Shown here: positions 10,709 to 23,800 of the stretch, piece by piece
How positions within the stretch are numbered: the stretch's first letter is position 1
Layout: every line of letters starts with the position of its first letter
Origin: Zygaena filipendulae
Taxonomy: Eukaryota; Arthropoda; Insecta; Lepidoptera; Zygaenidae
Direction: 5' to 3'
NCBI GenBank assembly: GCA_907165275.2
Contig: OU015650.1
Location: forward strand, 14,042,001 to 14,106,000
Length of the DNA stretch: 64,000 bases
The notes under the pieces: model-generated
The model's database searches: none
Told to the model about the DNA's origin: nothing
What the model saw: only the letters and a program-made list of their open reading frames with translations
Position numbers and translations under genes: made by a program

Positions 10709-11682
10709 TCAGAAGTGGGATATTACTTGCGTCCACATTTCTGCCATTGAGGTTTCTACGTGCGGTTTTTCTCGGTCAAATATTACGTTTTACATAGATC
10801 CTGACGTTTTACTATTTTTTATTATACTACTCTCGTGAATTAGTTTAAAATGAATTGCTTTAACTAGTAAATGTGAATCATTTGAATCGAATTTCAAAGG
10901 TTTCGATATCTTTGTCCATTAAGTTTTGTGATTTAATCATATCTACCTAGTTTTTTTATAATTTTGATGCGTGCTGCAATATTTTAACTGTTTTCTCATC
11001 CACCCGATAGTTTAAAAGCTTCGACCGTAACTCATTACTGGATTTCCAACAGTGGAGTTGAAATCTTGTCGATTCCAACTTTTATCCTTTGTGTAAGAGA
11101 GATAATTTTTAATCTACCCACGTACCCAGCCGTCGTTATTCAGGTTTTAAGGCTCTAAATTCTAGAAAATCAGATTGAATCTTTCGTAATGACCGATTAC
11201 CTACGTCTTGAATGCCGTTGATTCTCTCTTCTTCCATGTGTAGTGTTTCTGTAGGGTAGTTGTGACTTTTTACTACCGCTTGACAGAAATTGTTCGGTTG
11301 TTAATGTGTGAAATAAGTAATCCGGTTCGTAGCATTTTCAGTTAAGTTTTACATTAGTACGAGTAAGACTCTGAGGTTGGTCGGTGCTCGGTATTGAGTT
11401 AATGAGTTAACGTTCAGTTTGCGACAGTAAGGATAGCGTGTCGGCGAGTTGGTAGATGAAAGTATGTTGTTCAGTACAAAGGAACAAAACGTAGATCAAC
11501 AAAAGATAAAGACAAACAAAAAGAGAAAAAGAAAAAAAGAAAAAAAAAACCTAAAAGAATGAGAATTAAAGAATGAGGATAAAACGAAAAGAAACTAAAA
11601 AAAAAAAAAGTTTTGTTAAAAAATAAAAAAATGTGAGTGATTTAGGAAAGGGACAAATGGTCCATGCAATCTCGAATGAGAT

Positions 11683-11880
11683 TGTACGTAGCTATAGGAA
11701 TATGCGGTTCGGACTAGCGATGGTAATAGTTAGAGGAAAAATCGATTCGGACTAGCTATTACGCTATAGGGACAACGGGTCCGGACTAGCAATGGTGACT
11801 GTAGTTACAGGAACAAAACAATTGGTTCGGTCGAGCTACGGTAGCTATAGGGACAATCGGTTCGGACTAGCAATGGTGAA
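11683..11880. repeat. Minisatellite of about 40-bp units inside LTR element
   Basis: About five imperfect units share the cores GCTATAGGGACAA and GGTTCGGACTAGCAATGGT. Clear cores are GGTTCGGACTAGCGATGGT near 11705, GATTCGGACTAGC near 11743, GGTCCGGACTAGCAATGG near 11779 and GGTTCGGACTAGCAATGG near 11860. Confidence 0.75.
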
Positions 11881-12077
11881 AAACCAGTTTGAGATTCTGA
11901 GAAATCGTTAATACTCGAACCAGAATCAAATTTTTGAATGACTGAATTGTACGTTTGCAATTAAGATTGACGTTAAGGAATTCTATGTCAGGATGAACGA
12001 GCTTTAACATTAGTAGTTTTCTCAGATGTCTTCCTGTTCTTAGAGCGCACGAGGACGTGCGCATGTCAGTATGGCCG

Positions 12078-12530
12078 TGTCGGCGTGAGGGTAGTTTCGC
12101 TATCAATAACGTTTCCCGCCGACTAATAGCGGTTGTAGTACGTTCGTTCCCCCGCTCCACTCCATTGCCCGACTCGTCTTTGTTAGAACTCGATATAAAT
12201 GCGGGTAAGCGTTAGCCACGTGTCATTGTTACTTTGTGTTCGGTTCAGTGCAGTTATAGTGTCGTATCAGTGTCGTATCAATCTAGAGTGGCTATAGTGA
12301 TTACGTGTGCTGTGTCATCTAATACTTTCCAGAGGTTTGCTTAAGTCGGGAGCACGGGCAGTGGAGGTGAGCGTTCATGCATTGTAAAGGGGCCCCATTA
12401 AACCTACACCTGGGTCGCAAGTCCCAGGCACTGCTCCGTGTTCCCTACGGATATCTGGTATGCTGTATAACTATGTTGGTGCAATTACTTATTATAGGTT
12501 CTGTGTTCCTATCTATCTTTATTCCCTACA
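12078..12530. repeat. Right LTR of non-autonomous element
   Basis: 453-bp direct repeat of the left LTR, ending CCCTACA and followed by the target duplication AATT. Confidence 0.85.
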
Positions 12531-12555
12531 AATTATTTTTCTATATATTATTATG

Positions 12556-12557
12556 TA

Positions 12558-12591
<34 letters not shown>
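12556..12591. repeat. (ATT)n microsatellite
   Basis: About twelve tandem ATT/TTA units just outside the right end of the LTR element. Confidence 0.9.
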
Positions 12592-13613
12592 TACATAAAA
12601 TACGGTATTATATTATATAAATATCATATAGTAATTTAGCACACAATATGTATTTATTATAAAAAAATTGCTTCGCCCAATCAAATACATTTTATACACA
12701 AAAATTTTTGTAAATAAACTTACTGCTTACAATTCTTGTTTTAATTTACGCACCGCTTCTAAGCTTTTTTTATTTTACGCATTGCTTGGAAGAATTTGTT
12801 TCAATTTACGCACTGCTGCAGTAGCTTTTGTTTTATAAACCTACCTACCTAGGCACCACATACACACACGATTAAAAATACTCACTATTTTATGATAAAA
12901 AATACTTGAATTCTTGTTACATAGGTAATAAATAGAAAAGTAGACAATAAAGGGGTGTGCATTAGTTCCATTTTCCTAAAAAGTTCAAAGACAACGAAAG
13001 TGGTTGCTCTGTTCCACCATTTTGCTTTAAATTTACATAAAACGCTATTCAAGTGGAATAAATAATAAAGTTCCATCATAATAAAACGGTTCTGTGCATC
13101 TGCTAAGTTAAAGACCGCTCGCTTTCTGGTGGTGCATTTGGTAAGTACATGAAGTAGTGTAACCACACTTAAACAGCAATTTGTCCGGGAGCTCTGACTG
13201 AACTAGCGACGACGGACTTCCGCTCCAGAATGCAGATTACATGGCAACGTTATTTGCACGGGACTTGAAATCTTGACTTGTTGTCTATTGTCACTGTTAT
13301 TTTTTGTTGGTATACTCCAAGAGTAAGGTAGAGATTATTGGAATCTTAATTACAAATGGAAAAAAAAATATTTTGTAGCATGTACCTAAGTGCTATTTCA
13401 ATTCTAGGTACATACTGTTTTATATGAAATTTAACTACATAGAAAACTTCAAAACGTTAACCAAATTATATCATAAGTCATAATATAAAACACATAGTTA
13501 AATTCAAAACCAATCCTCTTCTTTGACACGATACGGGCGTTTTATAGTCATGAGCGAATTTAAATAGCAAACATTGATATTACACTATTGAAATATCTTG
13601 ACCGTTACCCCTT

Positions 13614-13731
13614 GGCCACAGTCTTTGCGGTGCAGTCTATCAGCGGCGCGAGCTGTGGCCAACTTCTTAAGTCGTCTACCATTTGTTTTTGCCGCTGCCG
13701 CCGCAGCTACCGCCGCCGCAAAGACTGTGGC
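13614..13731. repeat. GC-rich inverted repeat
   Basis: CCACAGTCTTTGCGG at 13616-13630 is exactly inverted at 13716-13730. The 85-bp loop carries GCC/GCN repeats. It is a compact GC-rich island in AT-rich intron, either a small foldback element or a degenerate transposon end pair. No clear target duplication. Confidence 0.6.
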
Positions 13732-15272
13732 GCCGCCCTTAGTGTTTAAGCAGTTTAGCGTAATCTGTTATAAATCACACTAGATATAGCAATTGGCTAA
13801 CAAAGCATCATCAAGATCGAAAGATTGTACCTATAGATAAAAAAAACATGATGTCCTTGCGGCTATAAAATAAAAAAGTTATGTAAAAATATTTCGGATT
13901 TTATATCTTAATTTTTGATATAGAGAAGTCGCCGTTCACAACATACAACCGTATACAACCGTATCACAAACCTAAGCTCCTTGTATAATCGTTTTCAGCA
14001 CATGAGAACAGCTGTACCAATTTGACTATTCTATTCCCAAAATTTTATAGAGTCCACAAAAAAGTTTTCAGGAAGAAAGAAATTAAAAAACTAAAAAAAA
14101 CGACCCAGAAAATTGGAAAACTCGACAGACAGACATACCTCTGTCTGACGGGTTACGTAGTGAATAAACGGAATATTACCATAAAACATCGCACTAGACT
14201 ACAAAATAGAGATGGAAATCCAGTAAAAAAAAACACCAGTGTTACTCGAAAGCACCAACAAAATACACAAATTCCCTTCACTGTAAAAACATATTCGCAG
14301 TTTGTGTGAAGAAGAGCTGGGGGCGTCGCCGCCGGTACCTGAGGTTGGCTACGAATATTATTCATGAATAGTGCGAGTGTTGCAGTGTGTCAGTGTGTTA
14401 GCACTCGTCCAGTTGGCGGCTCGCCAACAAAGTGGGCCACGGTCACACCGGACAAAACCTTTACCTACCACTTTCAGTGAATTTTACTTTTTAAAACCTT
14501 TGAAGAACTCAAATTATTGCGTATATTTTTCCACCCCTTGCACCGGCGTAAAACAAAATTAAAATTGTTTGAGATAAAACTGTTAAATGTAGCCTTCTGA
14601 AAGGTATTACAACTGACAACTTGAAAAGGGGTGTCATAAAGGAATAATAGATGGCATTTCCTAGTTTTATGGAAGTATTGTGATAATTATGTAACTGAAA
14701 GCCTGAAAGGTGATGTCATCAATATAGGTGGCATTAGATGGCACTTCGTAGTTTTATTTCAAGCTATCGAAGTGCTACCAATTATAGTATAGTCTAATTG
14801 TTTTTATGTGATTGTGTAGGCTAAAATTACGACCGTAACAATAAACATCTATATGTTGATGATTCATTCATAGAGTTTTATTGTTTGCCTCACCCTCGGG
14901 GACCCTGGCTGGCTTCGTGGTTAGCAAAAATTTTATCTATTTATCCATATCTATTGTACGGGCGTTTGTCATATACACAAATTTAAAACTCTGGAACCAC
15001 TAGAGTAATCCTTAAAAGTCTTGATTGGTAAATATACTCGTACCAGAAAATCCAACCGGTAGAAGTATTTAACAGTTCAACCTAAATATTTCGAGGTAAC
15101 GTGGTATAAATAAGTAGAGTAGGCATCTAAATGAACAAATGTCCCAAATTAAGTGCCTCGTGACGCTTGTCGCTTACCATAGATAAAAAAAAAAATAGTA
15201 CCGGTTAGCTGATGGAAAACTCATTTCGAAATGACTATTGTTTCAATACACCGTGTTGTTAGTATATTCACA

Positions 15273-15542
15273 TTAATAACAGAACAGTGGACGGTAACAA
15301 GAATTAGAGAAAAAGTAAAATTTATCCGGACGGTGTGACAGCCAGCCGCTCATAAACCGTAGGCTTGACATCTCGGGAACTGTAGACAACACATAGTTCA
15401 CACCGTTGTCTAAGTGATTCCCGAGCCTTATTATCAAATTCGACTGTACCCTGCGGGACCCTGTAGTGAATATTTGAACCAATATTCCTGAATGTATTAG
15501 GGGCGTGGCGTTGTTCCACATAAATTCACAACATTCAAACAA
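15273..15542 (-). other. Unassigned ORF region
   Basis: Two overlapping frames on the minus strand are open (15542-15273 and 15519-15322) and read like protein: one holds ELDQLLFECCEFMW, the other VPQGTVEFDNKARESLRQR and YSSRDVKPTVYERL. I do not recognise the family. No splice sites in phase with alpha6 are evident. It could be a frameshifted fragment of a mobile-element or captured gene, or chance. Confidence 0.25.
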
Positions 15543-16989
15543 TAACTGGTCGAGTTCAACACGGGATTGACGGTTGTTTTAGAGGAAAATGCAATAATCG
15601 AATGTTAATACAATTGCTTAATGTATTTACGTAGGAAATTAATTTAGGGTACCCTTCGACTTTCGAGCAACAATATTTACGTTTATTATAACTATTATAA
15701 TAGGCATTGAGGTATGAAATGTTTGTTTGGCTAGAAACCATTCCAAAAAATATTTCTCAGAAGCTAATTTCATCCGATTTCTTCGAGAGCTCTTTGTTCT
15801 ATTTAAACTAACCATTAATTTTGGCATGATACGAACCAACAGACGATCAGTGTTTTGTTGTAAATCAATATGAAATAAACAATTTTCTTTCTTTTCTATA
15901 TATTAAAATGTTTTACTCATAAAGTAACCGTAATAAGTGAATTTAAAAATATTTAGATAACTAAGAACCAAAGGGAAAAACCTTTAACGAGCAATGAATA
16001 AAATAAATTATAAAGTTTTCTGTAGACAATAAATTGCTCTGCAAATATTCAGCTGAAATACCTGCAAAACTTTAAACCAGTTTTATATATACGACCTTTG
16101 CGTCTTGTATACCATTTAAGATTCATTCACCTATAAAGCATTAATAACTTCTTCGAAAACTTTCTAAAGAACAAAGTTAGGAGGATTTTAAAATTTTCTA
16201 GCACATCGGGTATACTCAAAGGAAGATGCGGTGGCGTCGTTTTAAGTTTCATATTTCAGGTCCCATGCGACACACCGATAAATCAACAACTACTGAAAGC
16301 TTCGCGCCCGCCCTCCTGCCACCACTTAGTTTTACATCTGGCGAATAGCCAAAGTCACATTTTTGCAGGTTTTCATACAAAGTTGGACGTTTCCAACGAA
16401 TGATTTTAAATTTCTGCGTAACAGTTAAATATATTTTAATGAAATATTTATTGTATCCATACAACCCAACCCAACCCAAACTTAATAAGGTACTTTATTA
16501 GAGAATTCTAATTAAATTTTTACAATCTGCAACACTGCATCATTAAATAATAAAATATCTAGAAGACCGAGTTTCGCTCGTAGCGCCATATTATGTTGTT
16601 AAGTAGAAAAGCAGTACCAAACACTCAGTTTTCATTGCCTGAAAACAAGGATAAAACGAAGTTTTTTTTAAATAAAACCTAGCTAGATCGATTAATCGCC
16701 CCCGAAACCGCATACTTAAATTTCATGAAAATCTTTGAAGCCGTGTCCAAGATTCAGATTATATACTATATTTTATATATATATATATAATATATATATA
16801 CATAAGAATTGCTCGCTTAAAGATAGTAGATAGATAGATAGATTTGCCAAACAATAATCAACACAAAGATAACATGAATCAAGAAGACACGTCGTAGCTA
16901 CTATGACCTACGACGTAGCAGCTACGGCGTAGCTGATACGGCCTAAACGTATACGACGACGATGTAGTTTATAGCAGGTTGTTTTAACA

Positions 16990-16994
16990 TAAAT

Positions 16995-17029
<35 letters not shown>

Positions 17030-17034
17030 TTTTA
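16990..17034. repeat. (ATTT)n microsatellite
   Basis: Eleven or so uninterrupted TTTA units. A nearby TA-rich run lies at about 16774-16802. Confidence 0.9.
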
Positions 17035-17758
17035 AAACAATCAGTATAACAAACAAGATGTCTGCATTAGGATTTTAACGGTTGAACCTTTCTTGGTGAC
17101 ATTGACATAAGTTTCAGCTAGCCAACAACGCGGCTGGCGTATGGCACGTTAACAAAGTACTTACTAATAAGGACGGGCTTAACTAAGCTACTTACGTGGG
17201 TCGCCTTAAACGAGACCGGAGACTTAATCAGCTCAGAAAGTCAAAGTAAGTAACACAGACATTGATCAGAGTAGATAATGCGAGTCCACATGATGATAAT
17301 GATAGAGAATTCCACATCTCTTAGCATCTATGATGAAACATCTTCATTCATTAGATATTACGTGTAAGTTATTGTGCAATGAACTTACTACAGGCAATAT
17401 TTTTATATGATACATGGTAGTTAATAAGTTTCGGATTAAATAACATAAAAAACAAGTATTAGTGCAATCCTTTAGGTATTTCACAATGATTTAGTGCGAT
17501 CGATATTTGTTTTATTTTACCGTGTCTTGAGATGTAATTGCGACGGAGCGAATAAGATCGTTATTAAACGCATTCTTCCAGCTTGTGTGATCTACTCTTA
17601 TCTTTGTCTATGTTCGGGAGGTTAATTAGCGAAATCTGTCAACTCAAATATATAACTAGGCCTGTCGCAAAGAAAACTTTTACAGTGAAATTATATGATT
17701 CTAAGGCGTACTATATATAAATATAATAAACTGAAATAAATGAACCGCCCTTGATTTA

Positions 17759-17948
17759 TCTATACTAATATTATAAAGAGGAAAGACTTGGTTTTTTGTT
17801 TGTTTGTTACGATTTAACTCAAAAACTGCTGGACCGATTTTAAAAATCCTCTCACCATAAGAAAGCTACATTATTCCTGAGTAACATAGGCTATATTGTA
17901 ATCCGGAATTCCCGCGAAAACTCTGAAACTATCGTGGGTGAAACCTAG
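17759..17948 (+). mobile_element. Helitron-like copy
   Basis: Begins TCTATACTAATATTATAAAG after A and ends in GGGTGAAACCTAG followed by T. The 3' hairpin is degenerate. Confidence 0.65.
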
Positions 17949-18012
17949 TTAATAATATTTTAACTATCGCTAAAACTCCAAAACCTGTTTTCAGGGTAAT
18001 TATTATTATTTA

Positions 18013-18186
18013 CTAGCTGTGCCTCGCGGTTTCACCCGCGGTAATTTCAGAGTTCCTGCGGGAATTCCGGGATAAAAAGTACCCTATGTCCTTCTCTGTA
18101 CCTCTGACAACGTGCATGCCAAATTTCACCCAAATCCGTTCAGTGTAACAAACATCCACACTTTCACATTTATAATATTAGTACGA
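18013..18186 (-). mobile_element. Helitron-like copy
   Basis: Same consensus in reverse: CTAGCTGTGCCTCGCGG at the left, TATAATATTAGTA at the right. Confidence 0.65.
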
Positions 18187-18678
18187 TGCACGCCTGACCA
18201 ACTTATCCCCATTGCATTCATACTTTAGTAGGTCTGCCGGCAAAAAAATCCTTTTGGAAATAGTAGTATTAAATTAACGGTAGGTAATGAAGATAAATAA
18301 AGATAATTATTATTATTATTAAATGAATGTTTACCTCTATTTCCTGTTGCAATAAATGATAAATAATCTGTTTTTTGTTCACCGGGAAAAACACTGATTC
18401 AAAAACATTACAGAGAATCCTTTGAATGGACTTTTTGTAGACCAGTATATGTACTTTCAGCCACAACTGGCCCTGGCGACTGGCCAAAAAGCGCGCACCA
18501 AAGATTTCATGACAATAAATGATTACCCACTTAAAAACCTGTTGGAAACGAAAAATTAATAAAATTAAAATAAATATTTAATTTTTATTGCATCCATATT
18601 ACCTTGAAAGAAGGGGATTTGGGATATCTGTATTTAACTTTTATAAATAAATAAATAAATAAATAAATAAATTTATCA

Positions 18679-18876
18679 CTAGCTATTCCCCGCAATTTCA
18701 CCCACGTTAATTTCGTAGTTCTCGCGGGAATCTCGGGACAAAAAGTACCCTATGCCCTTCTCTGTACCCCTGATAATAGGTATGCAAAGTTTCATGGTGA
18801 TCGGTTGATCCGTTAATTCGTGAAAGCGTAACAGACAGACAGACAAAGTTACTTTCGCATTTATAATATCAGCAGG
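18679..18876 (-). mobile_element. Helitron-like copy
   Basis: Reverse copy, left end CTAGCTATTCCCCGC, with internal GTTACGCTTTCACG-type sequence. A TAAA microsatellite (about 18640-18671) abuts its left end. Confidence 0.6.
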
Positions 18877-19317
18877 GAAGTAGGGATGCAATCGATCATG
18901 TGAATCAATAAAAAATAATAGTAGGTAAGCCGAGAATCTAAATGAATTTTTTTATCAATGTAAATTTTTGTTTAGCTTTAAAGTAGGTATTTTAGGAACT
19001 AGGTTTTGGTTTTTTTTTTCATTATTTTTTGTAAAGATTGAAATACGTGTAGGTACTTGGCGGAACATTTTACAGTAAACTGTTTTTTGTGGGACTACTA
19101 GATACAGCTGTTGTTTGCTTTTTGTTTTGTTGATTTAGCACTAATAGTTGATTTAGCAATAATATATTTGACATAGCGGTTAGCTGATCCATTTATTAAC
19201 CATTTCATTTTAACTAGTTTGATTACTTGGCACTACATGCAATGCATTTTTTTTTTGTTGTTGAAACTATTAACGGCGGTTAATTAGCTGATGTCATAAG
19301 AAGTACCTAAATTTGAC

Positions 19318-19379
19318 TACTGTGGAGTTTCTTCGGGAATTCCACAACTCATGCGTGTGAAACCGCGGGGCACAGCTAG
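19318..19379 (+). mobile_element. Helitron-like 3' fragment
   Basis: Only the 3' end remains: GTGAAACCGCGGGGCACAG followed by CTAG/T. Confidence 0.55.
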
Positions 19380-20375
19380 TCTATCTATAATAAACGAGCA
19401 GATTTGTTACATTTACATTATAATTATTTTCAACTCGCGACCCTTGCTTTTGTGTTATTTTACTCGACAACTCGTAGCCATGTTACCCAGGTAGACCCGT
19501 TATTCAAATTATTAGAAGGCGCAGGTTCTATAAATTTATTATTCATCAAACGACGCCGCCCGCACATGAATGGGACCTGTACACACGTTTCTATCCACGC
19601 GAGTTCCACCGAGATACTGAGACAGACTGTACGGCTCTTGTATAACGCTGTCTCCCTCCCCACGTTAATACAACATTTTGGAAGATCATAGTGGAGTTTG
19701 GTGAAATATGAGCTCGCCCACGCTCGGCAGGAGTCACAACTTTGAACGCCCCGTCCTATAGTGGAATGCTATCCGTCTCTGGCATCCAGTACATTCGTAC
19801 TAACACTCGAAAATTCCTACCACTTTAATGTTTGGAATGATTTTATATTCAACATCCATTTCGGTAGTACGAATTGCCGTAGCGTTAATTTTTTTTCGCA
19901 GATCCTTTCTTTAGAACGAAATTCTTTATCGCACGGTACCGATGGGAGTAAAAACTCATTTACCGTCACAGCGTCATACGGCTGCTCTACCAATAAACAA
20001 AGCAAACTTCGCTCTAACCAAGTATTCCACGACACTCGCGCATTTTTTTTAAATTTGCTTTTGTATTAAAACACAACTTCACACATAACTCCAGCCAGTC
20101 CCAGTAAGACAGGCAACAAGTGCCGCATTTTGTTTTTCGAACCGCAACTGTACTGAATTATTTACGTGGCTCACGATATCCTTGGGAGTTATAACTTCGG
20201 CTAGTTATTTTGCGCCAGTATAAAACTCCCAGCCTTCGAATCTGGTAGACAAAGAATCACCTTACTTAGTAACAAGTGAAATCACTTAACCCCATTTCCT
20301 CTTCGCCTTTTGTTCTGTAAAAAAGGGGCAATTATTCTTACTGCTCCTTGTTCCCAGCTGGATAATCCTCCTCAC

Positions 20376-20485
20376 CTATTGTACATGAGTACGTCCGGTT
20401 TCCATAGCTTGTTTGGTGTGATGCGAAGGTCTTTAACTCCTCCATATTCGCTATCGTTCCACCTCAGGTTGTAGTCGTTCCATTC
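20376..20485 (-). CDS. nAChRalpha6: nAChR alpha6 exon 4
   Basis: A 110-bp exon encoding EWNDYNLRWNDSEYGGVKD, then LRITPNKLWKPDVLMYN plus two bases of a serine codon. This is the core of the extracellular domain (the WxPD motif reads WKPD). The acceptor is GCGACAG (AG 20487-20486) and the donor GTGAGG starts at 20375. Phase 0 at its start matches both exon-3 cassettes. Confidence 0.95.
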
Positions 20486-20615
20486 CTGTCGCACGCATGC
20501 AAACGATCAGCAGTTAGAAAAGGAAATGGATAAAATTAACATCGTGATGAAAAAAATTGCGTCTGACGGGAACAAAGTTGAAAGTACGAATCTGACATTT
20601 TTCATACGTACAATT

Positions 20616-20850
20616 GGTCATAGATAAGCAATAGTGTGTTTAGCCACACTGGATAAATATTGAGTAAATCGTGTTTTAAAATTATAGCGCCATTTTGTGT
20701 CAATATTTTTTTATGTACAACAATTTGTTAATATTTAAACAATGTAATAAGGTATAAAAATAATTAAAAAACGTTCTATAACTCTCAATATAGCGTTCTG
20801 TATCAATAACCTAATGTTGTGGGTTAATATGTTATTACTTATCTGCGTCC
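20616..20850 (+). mobile_element. MITE-A copy 1
   Basis: 235 bp with imperfect terminal inverted repeats of about 30 bp (GGtCATAGATAAGCAATA; right end CTTATCTGCGTCC) and the 4-bp duplication AATT at 20612-20615 and 20851-20854. No coding capacity. Confidence 0.85.
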
Positions 20851-20854
20851 AATT

Positions 20855-23800
20855 ATTGTTGAATGAGAACAGACAAAATCTCCTTTTATCATTACAATCA
20901 ACTTTGTTAGTTTTAAACGAAGAAAATAACACAGAAGACATAAATATTTTTTGCCAAATAAATTGTTGTTGAAGTGAACTTAACATGGTACAAAAGCAGT
21001 GGAGGAATCAATTTTGAAATTGTTCAAAACTATAATATACGGTGATTAATTAAATTTGACTGCGTTATTCGTTTCCAATGTTTATTGCATACTTCGGTGG
21101 GCAGCGGTTAACCCAATGCTATAATATAACTAAAACTTTGCTAATTTATCGGGTTTCGGGCTAGGGAAGCGCCCTACAATTTACTAAAGGTGACATTGCG
21201 GTTTGTATTCGAAAACATACCTTAACACATCGTGTCAAGTTTCGAAATTGTTTGTAAACCACACAACGGCGAGCTAACCAAACTGACTAGTGTTATAATC
21301 TGAAATGTTCTGAAGCGCCTTCATGAAGGCAATAGTGCTATCTATCCGCAAATAAACTTCAATACAGTTTCACTTACGAGAGCGTAATGTGTTTACGAAA
21401 ATGTTTGGCGCTTTAAGAATAATGTTATACAGCGTGTAAGGTTAAACGAGGGACGTATTGGGAAGGGTGTTCTTGATTCGGTTCTCGTCTCAAATATCTA
21501 AAAAAAAAAACTTTATTTTTGACGTAATAAAATTTGAGCGCGCTTATTGCCGACACATACACAATAATGGCAATACCATAAAGGTCATTCAACGTTCCTA
21601 TGTATTGCCGCTGGAACGTAGATTAGGAACTTAATCTAAAATAATGCACAGGTCATTCACCCGCATAAATCCACCGGTTTACTTAAGGTTCTCTCTGTAG
21701 TTTATTAGTACTTTTTTGTAATTTACATCTTTATTAGTTACATGTAGGGATTAGTTATCGAGGGTTATAATAGGTCCCTCATTCAACCTTACACCTGGTA
21801 TATATTTTTGTCTTTAACTACGATACCTACTTCACATTCTACTTAATTATTATTATTTATCTTTTTTGTATCATTTATCTAGACTGCAATCTATACAACT
21901 CCCATGGAACATTCAGTAATTTGATAAAGGTATATGTGCTATTCAACTTTCATCCCATACATCTTTACCTTGGCAATTTAAGGTACGCATGTGACATACC
22001 CGCACTCTCACGTCATGATATTAAAATGTATTCAGGACGAAAAACTCGTTGTTATAGAGTATTCTTTTACATAGGTACCTTTTTTAATGCGTGTTAAATT
22101 ATGTTCGGGTTACTTATGAAACTAGATAATGGGCAACTTGGTATTTATCTATCGCGCCTGTTCATCGATGGCAGCGCGGCAAGGGTTGCCAGGTCCAAAA
22201 ACTCAACAGTCGAACTCGAAGCTTAATTTAGCCGGCATTTAACCCGAAAGCCCTGTCGAACTCCGTCCAGTCGTTTTGGATAATCTCCAGAATAAACAAA
22301 CAGACAGACAGATAAACAAGTAGAGAGGGAGACAAACAAAAATAAAAAAATTAATGCCACTTTTTGCTCGGTCTTTTCCTTATTTTCTATCAAAAGTATA
22401 TTCGAAACTCTCTTTTTCTCATACAAGTAGCTTTGTTACGTTAATTTTATCTCCTTTCAACACACGATGTCCACTAAGTTTTAAATTACCTGCCGTTATA
22501 GGTACACGCCGTTTTTGTGTCTGTATAGCAACTTACTCGTTGCCTGCCAGCATTGTACTTGGTGCTACCATCTAATATTGCTAAAGTTGATCTCTCTCGC
22601 TTGCTCGCTACATCCTCGGCATTTGAACTTGGACCAAGTTGGGTAGTGTTCTTTATCTAACCACTAAGTAGTTGCTCGTTCAACGCTCTCAACGAGCCAG
22701 TTTGGTTGCTCTCGTGTGTTAGGATGAAGTAAACTTATGTGGTTACATTCTATCTTGCGCGATACGTAAGTACATTTAATTCAATTTATAAGTTGTGATA
22801 AAACGAAAGTCCAATGCTTTTATGTACGTATATACTAAGTACTAAGTCTTTACATAAGTTCTACTATCATTAGCAAAGAAAAATATTGAAAAAACTGTTA
22901 GTAAAACGTAAAAAAAAACATTAGTGAAATGTGATTATAAGGTACAAAGTCATAAATCAAATTTTAAGTCCCATTAATACAAGTTTCGACATTTGTAAAT
23001 GTTTTAATGAAAAACCCTGAATAAATGGTAATTTAAACAACAATGGCATTTTCTATAAATTTGTACCTGTCATAATCTTAAGAACATTTAAATACAGTAA
23101 ATATGTACTATAACAACACAATTTTAGTCCATCTAAATAAACATGCAAAAAGTTTGAGAATGATGCAATACCTATAAATATTCTTGTTAAGGAAAAAATC
23201 TACTCGTACTTTTTGTACAAAACACTTATTTATAATATTGATTCCTATCACTATGGATTAAGTAACGAAAATGTTGTTAACAACTATTATTAATCTAAAA
23301 AGCAAAGAATCAAGACGTATTCTAAAAGAAGTATTGTTGTTGCAAGAGGAAGATGCCGCGACATTTTTTAAGTTTAAAAATGTTTGACTAGAATTTTTCA
23401 TATCACTACGCTCGGTATAGAGACTCTAGCTGCCGTATTGGTAAATGCTAAAATAATTATGTACGAATTTCATTTTATTCGTTTGATAGACATACTTTTA
23501 TTGATAAAATATTAACTACTTATAAGTGTTCCATTTCAATGCATATATTAACAAAACTGTACAATATACAACAATTGTATGAGATCGTATACATTCGCAA
23601 ATAAAAGTATGTATATAAAATTTTTTATTTCATTTTTATTTAATAAAAGAAAAGAATTCAAAATTAATTATTTCATTCTATTAAAAATTCAAAATTAAAG
23701 TATGATTTTTATGATGATTATCCGTCGTTTCGATGATACAAACTAAATATGCAATCATGAAGGTAACTGAAACGAAAAAAAACTGTTTTTTTCTAAATCG

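Larger units (their letters stand above)
10249..12530. mobile_element. Non-autonomous LTR retrotransposon (TRIM/LARD-like)
   Basis: Two near-identical direct repeats, both starting TGTCGGCG and ending CCCTACA, bracket 1.37 kb without a long ORF. The element is flanked by the 4-bp duplication AATT (10245-10248 and 12531-12534). TG...CA ends plus a short duplication identify an LTR retroelement. No gag or pol is present, so it must depend on another element. I could not find a convincing primer-binding site or polypurine tract in either orientation, so strand and superfamily are open. Confidence 0.8.
8817..20375 (-). other. nAChRalpha6: alpha6 intron 4 (11.6 kb)
   Basis: Large repeat-rich intron starting with GTGAGG at 20375. 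It holds the LTR element at 10249-12530, an (ATT)n run at 12556-12591, the inverted repeat at 13614-13730, an unassigned ORF at 15273-15542, AT and ATTT microsatellites near 16.8 and 17.0 kb, and Helitron-like copies at 17.8-19.4 kb. Nothing could be recognised in 8.9-10.2, 12.6-13.6, 13.8-15.2, 15.6-16.7 and 19.4-20.3 kb beyond AT-rich sequence. Confidence 0.75.

Noticed and set aside
10548..10838. Plus-strand ORF starting MHCKGAPLNLHLG, repeated at 12377
   Set aside because: It lies in the LTR direct repeats and diverges as soon as the repeat ends; no known motif.
11867..12160. 97-residue minus-strand ORF
   Set aside because: Spans the internal region and LTR border of the non-autonomous element, with no recognisable domain.
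16990..17034. CRISPR-like or regulatory array
   Set aside because: Simple ATTT microsatellite; no spacers. No CRISPR array exists in the window.
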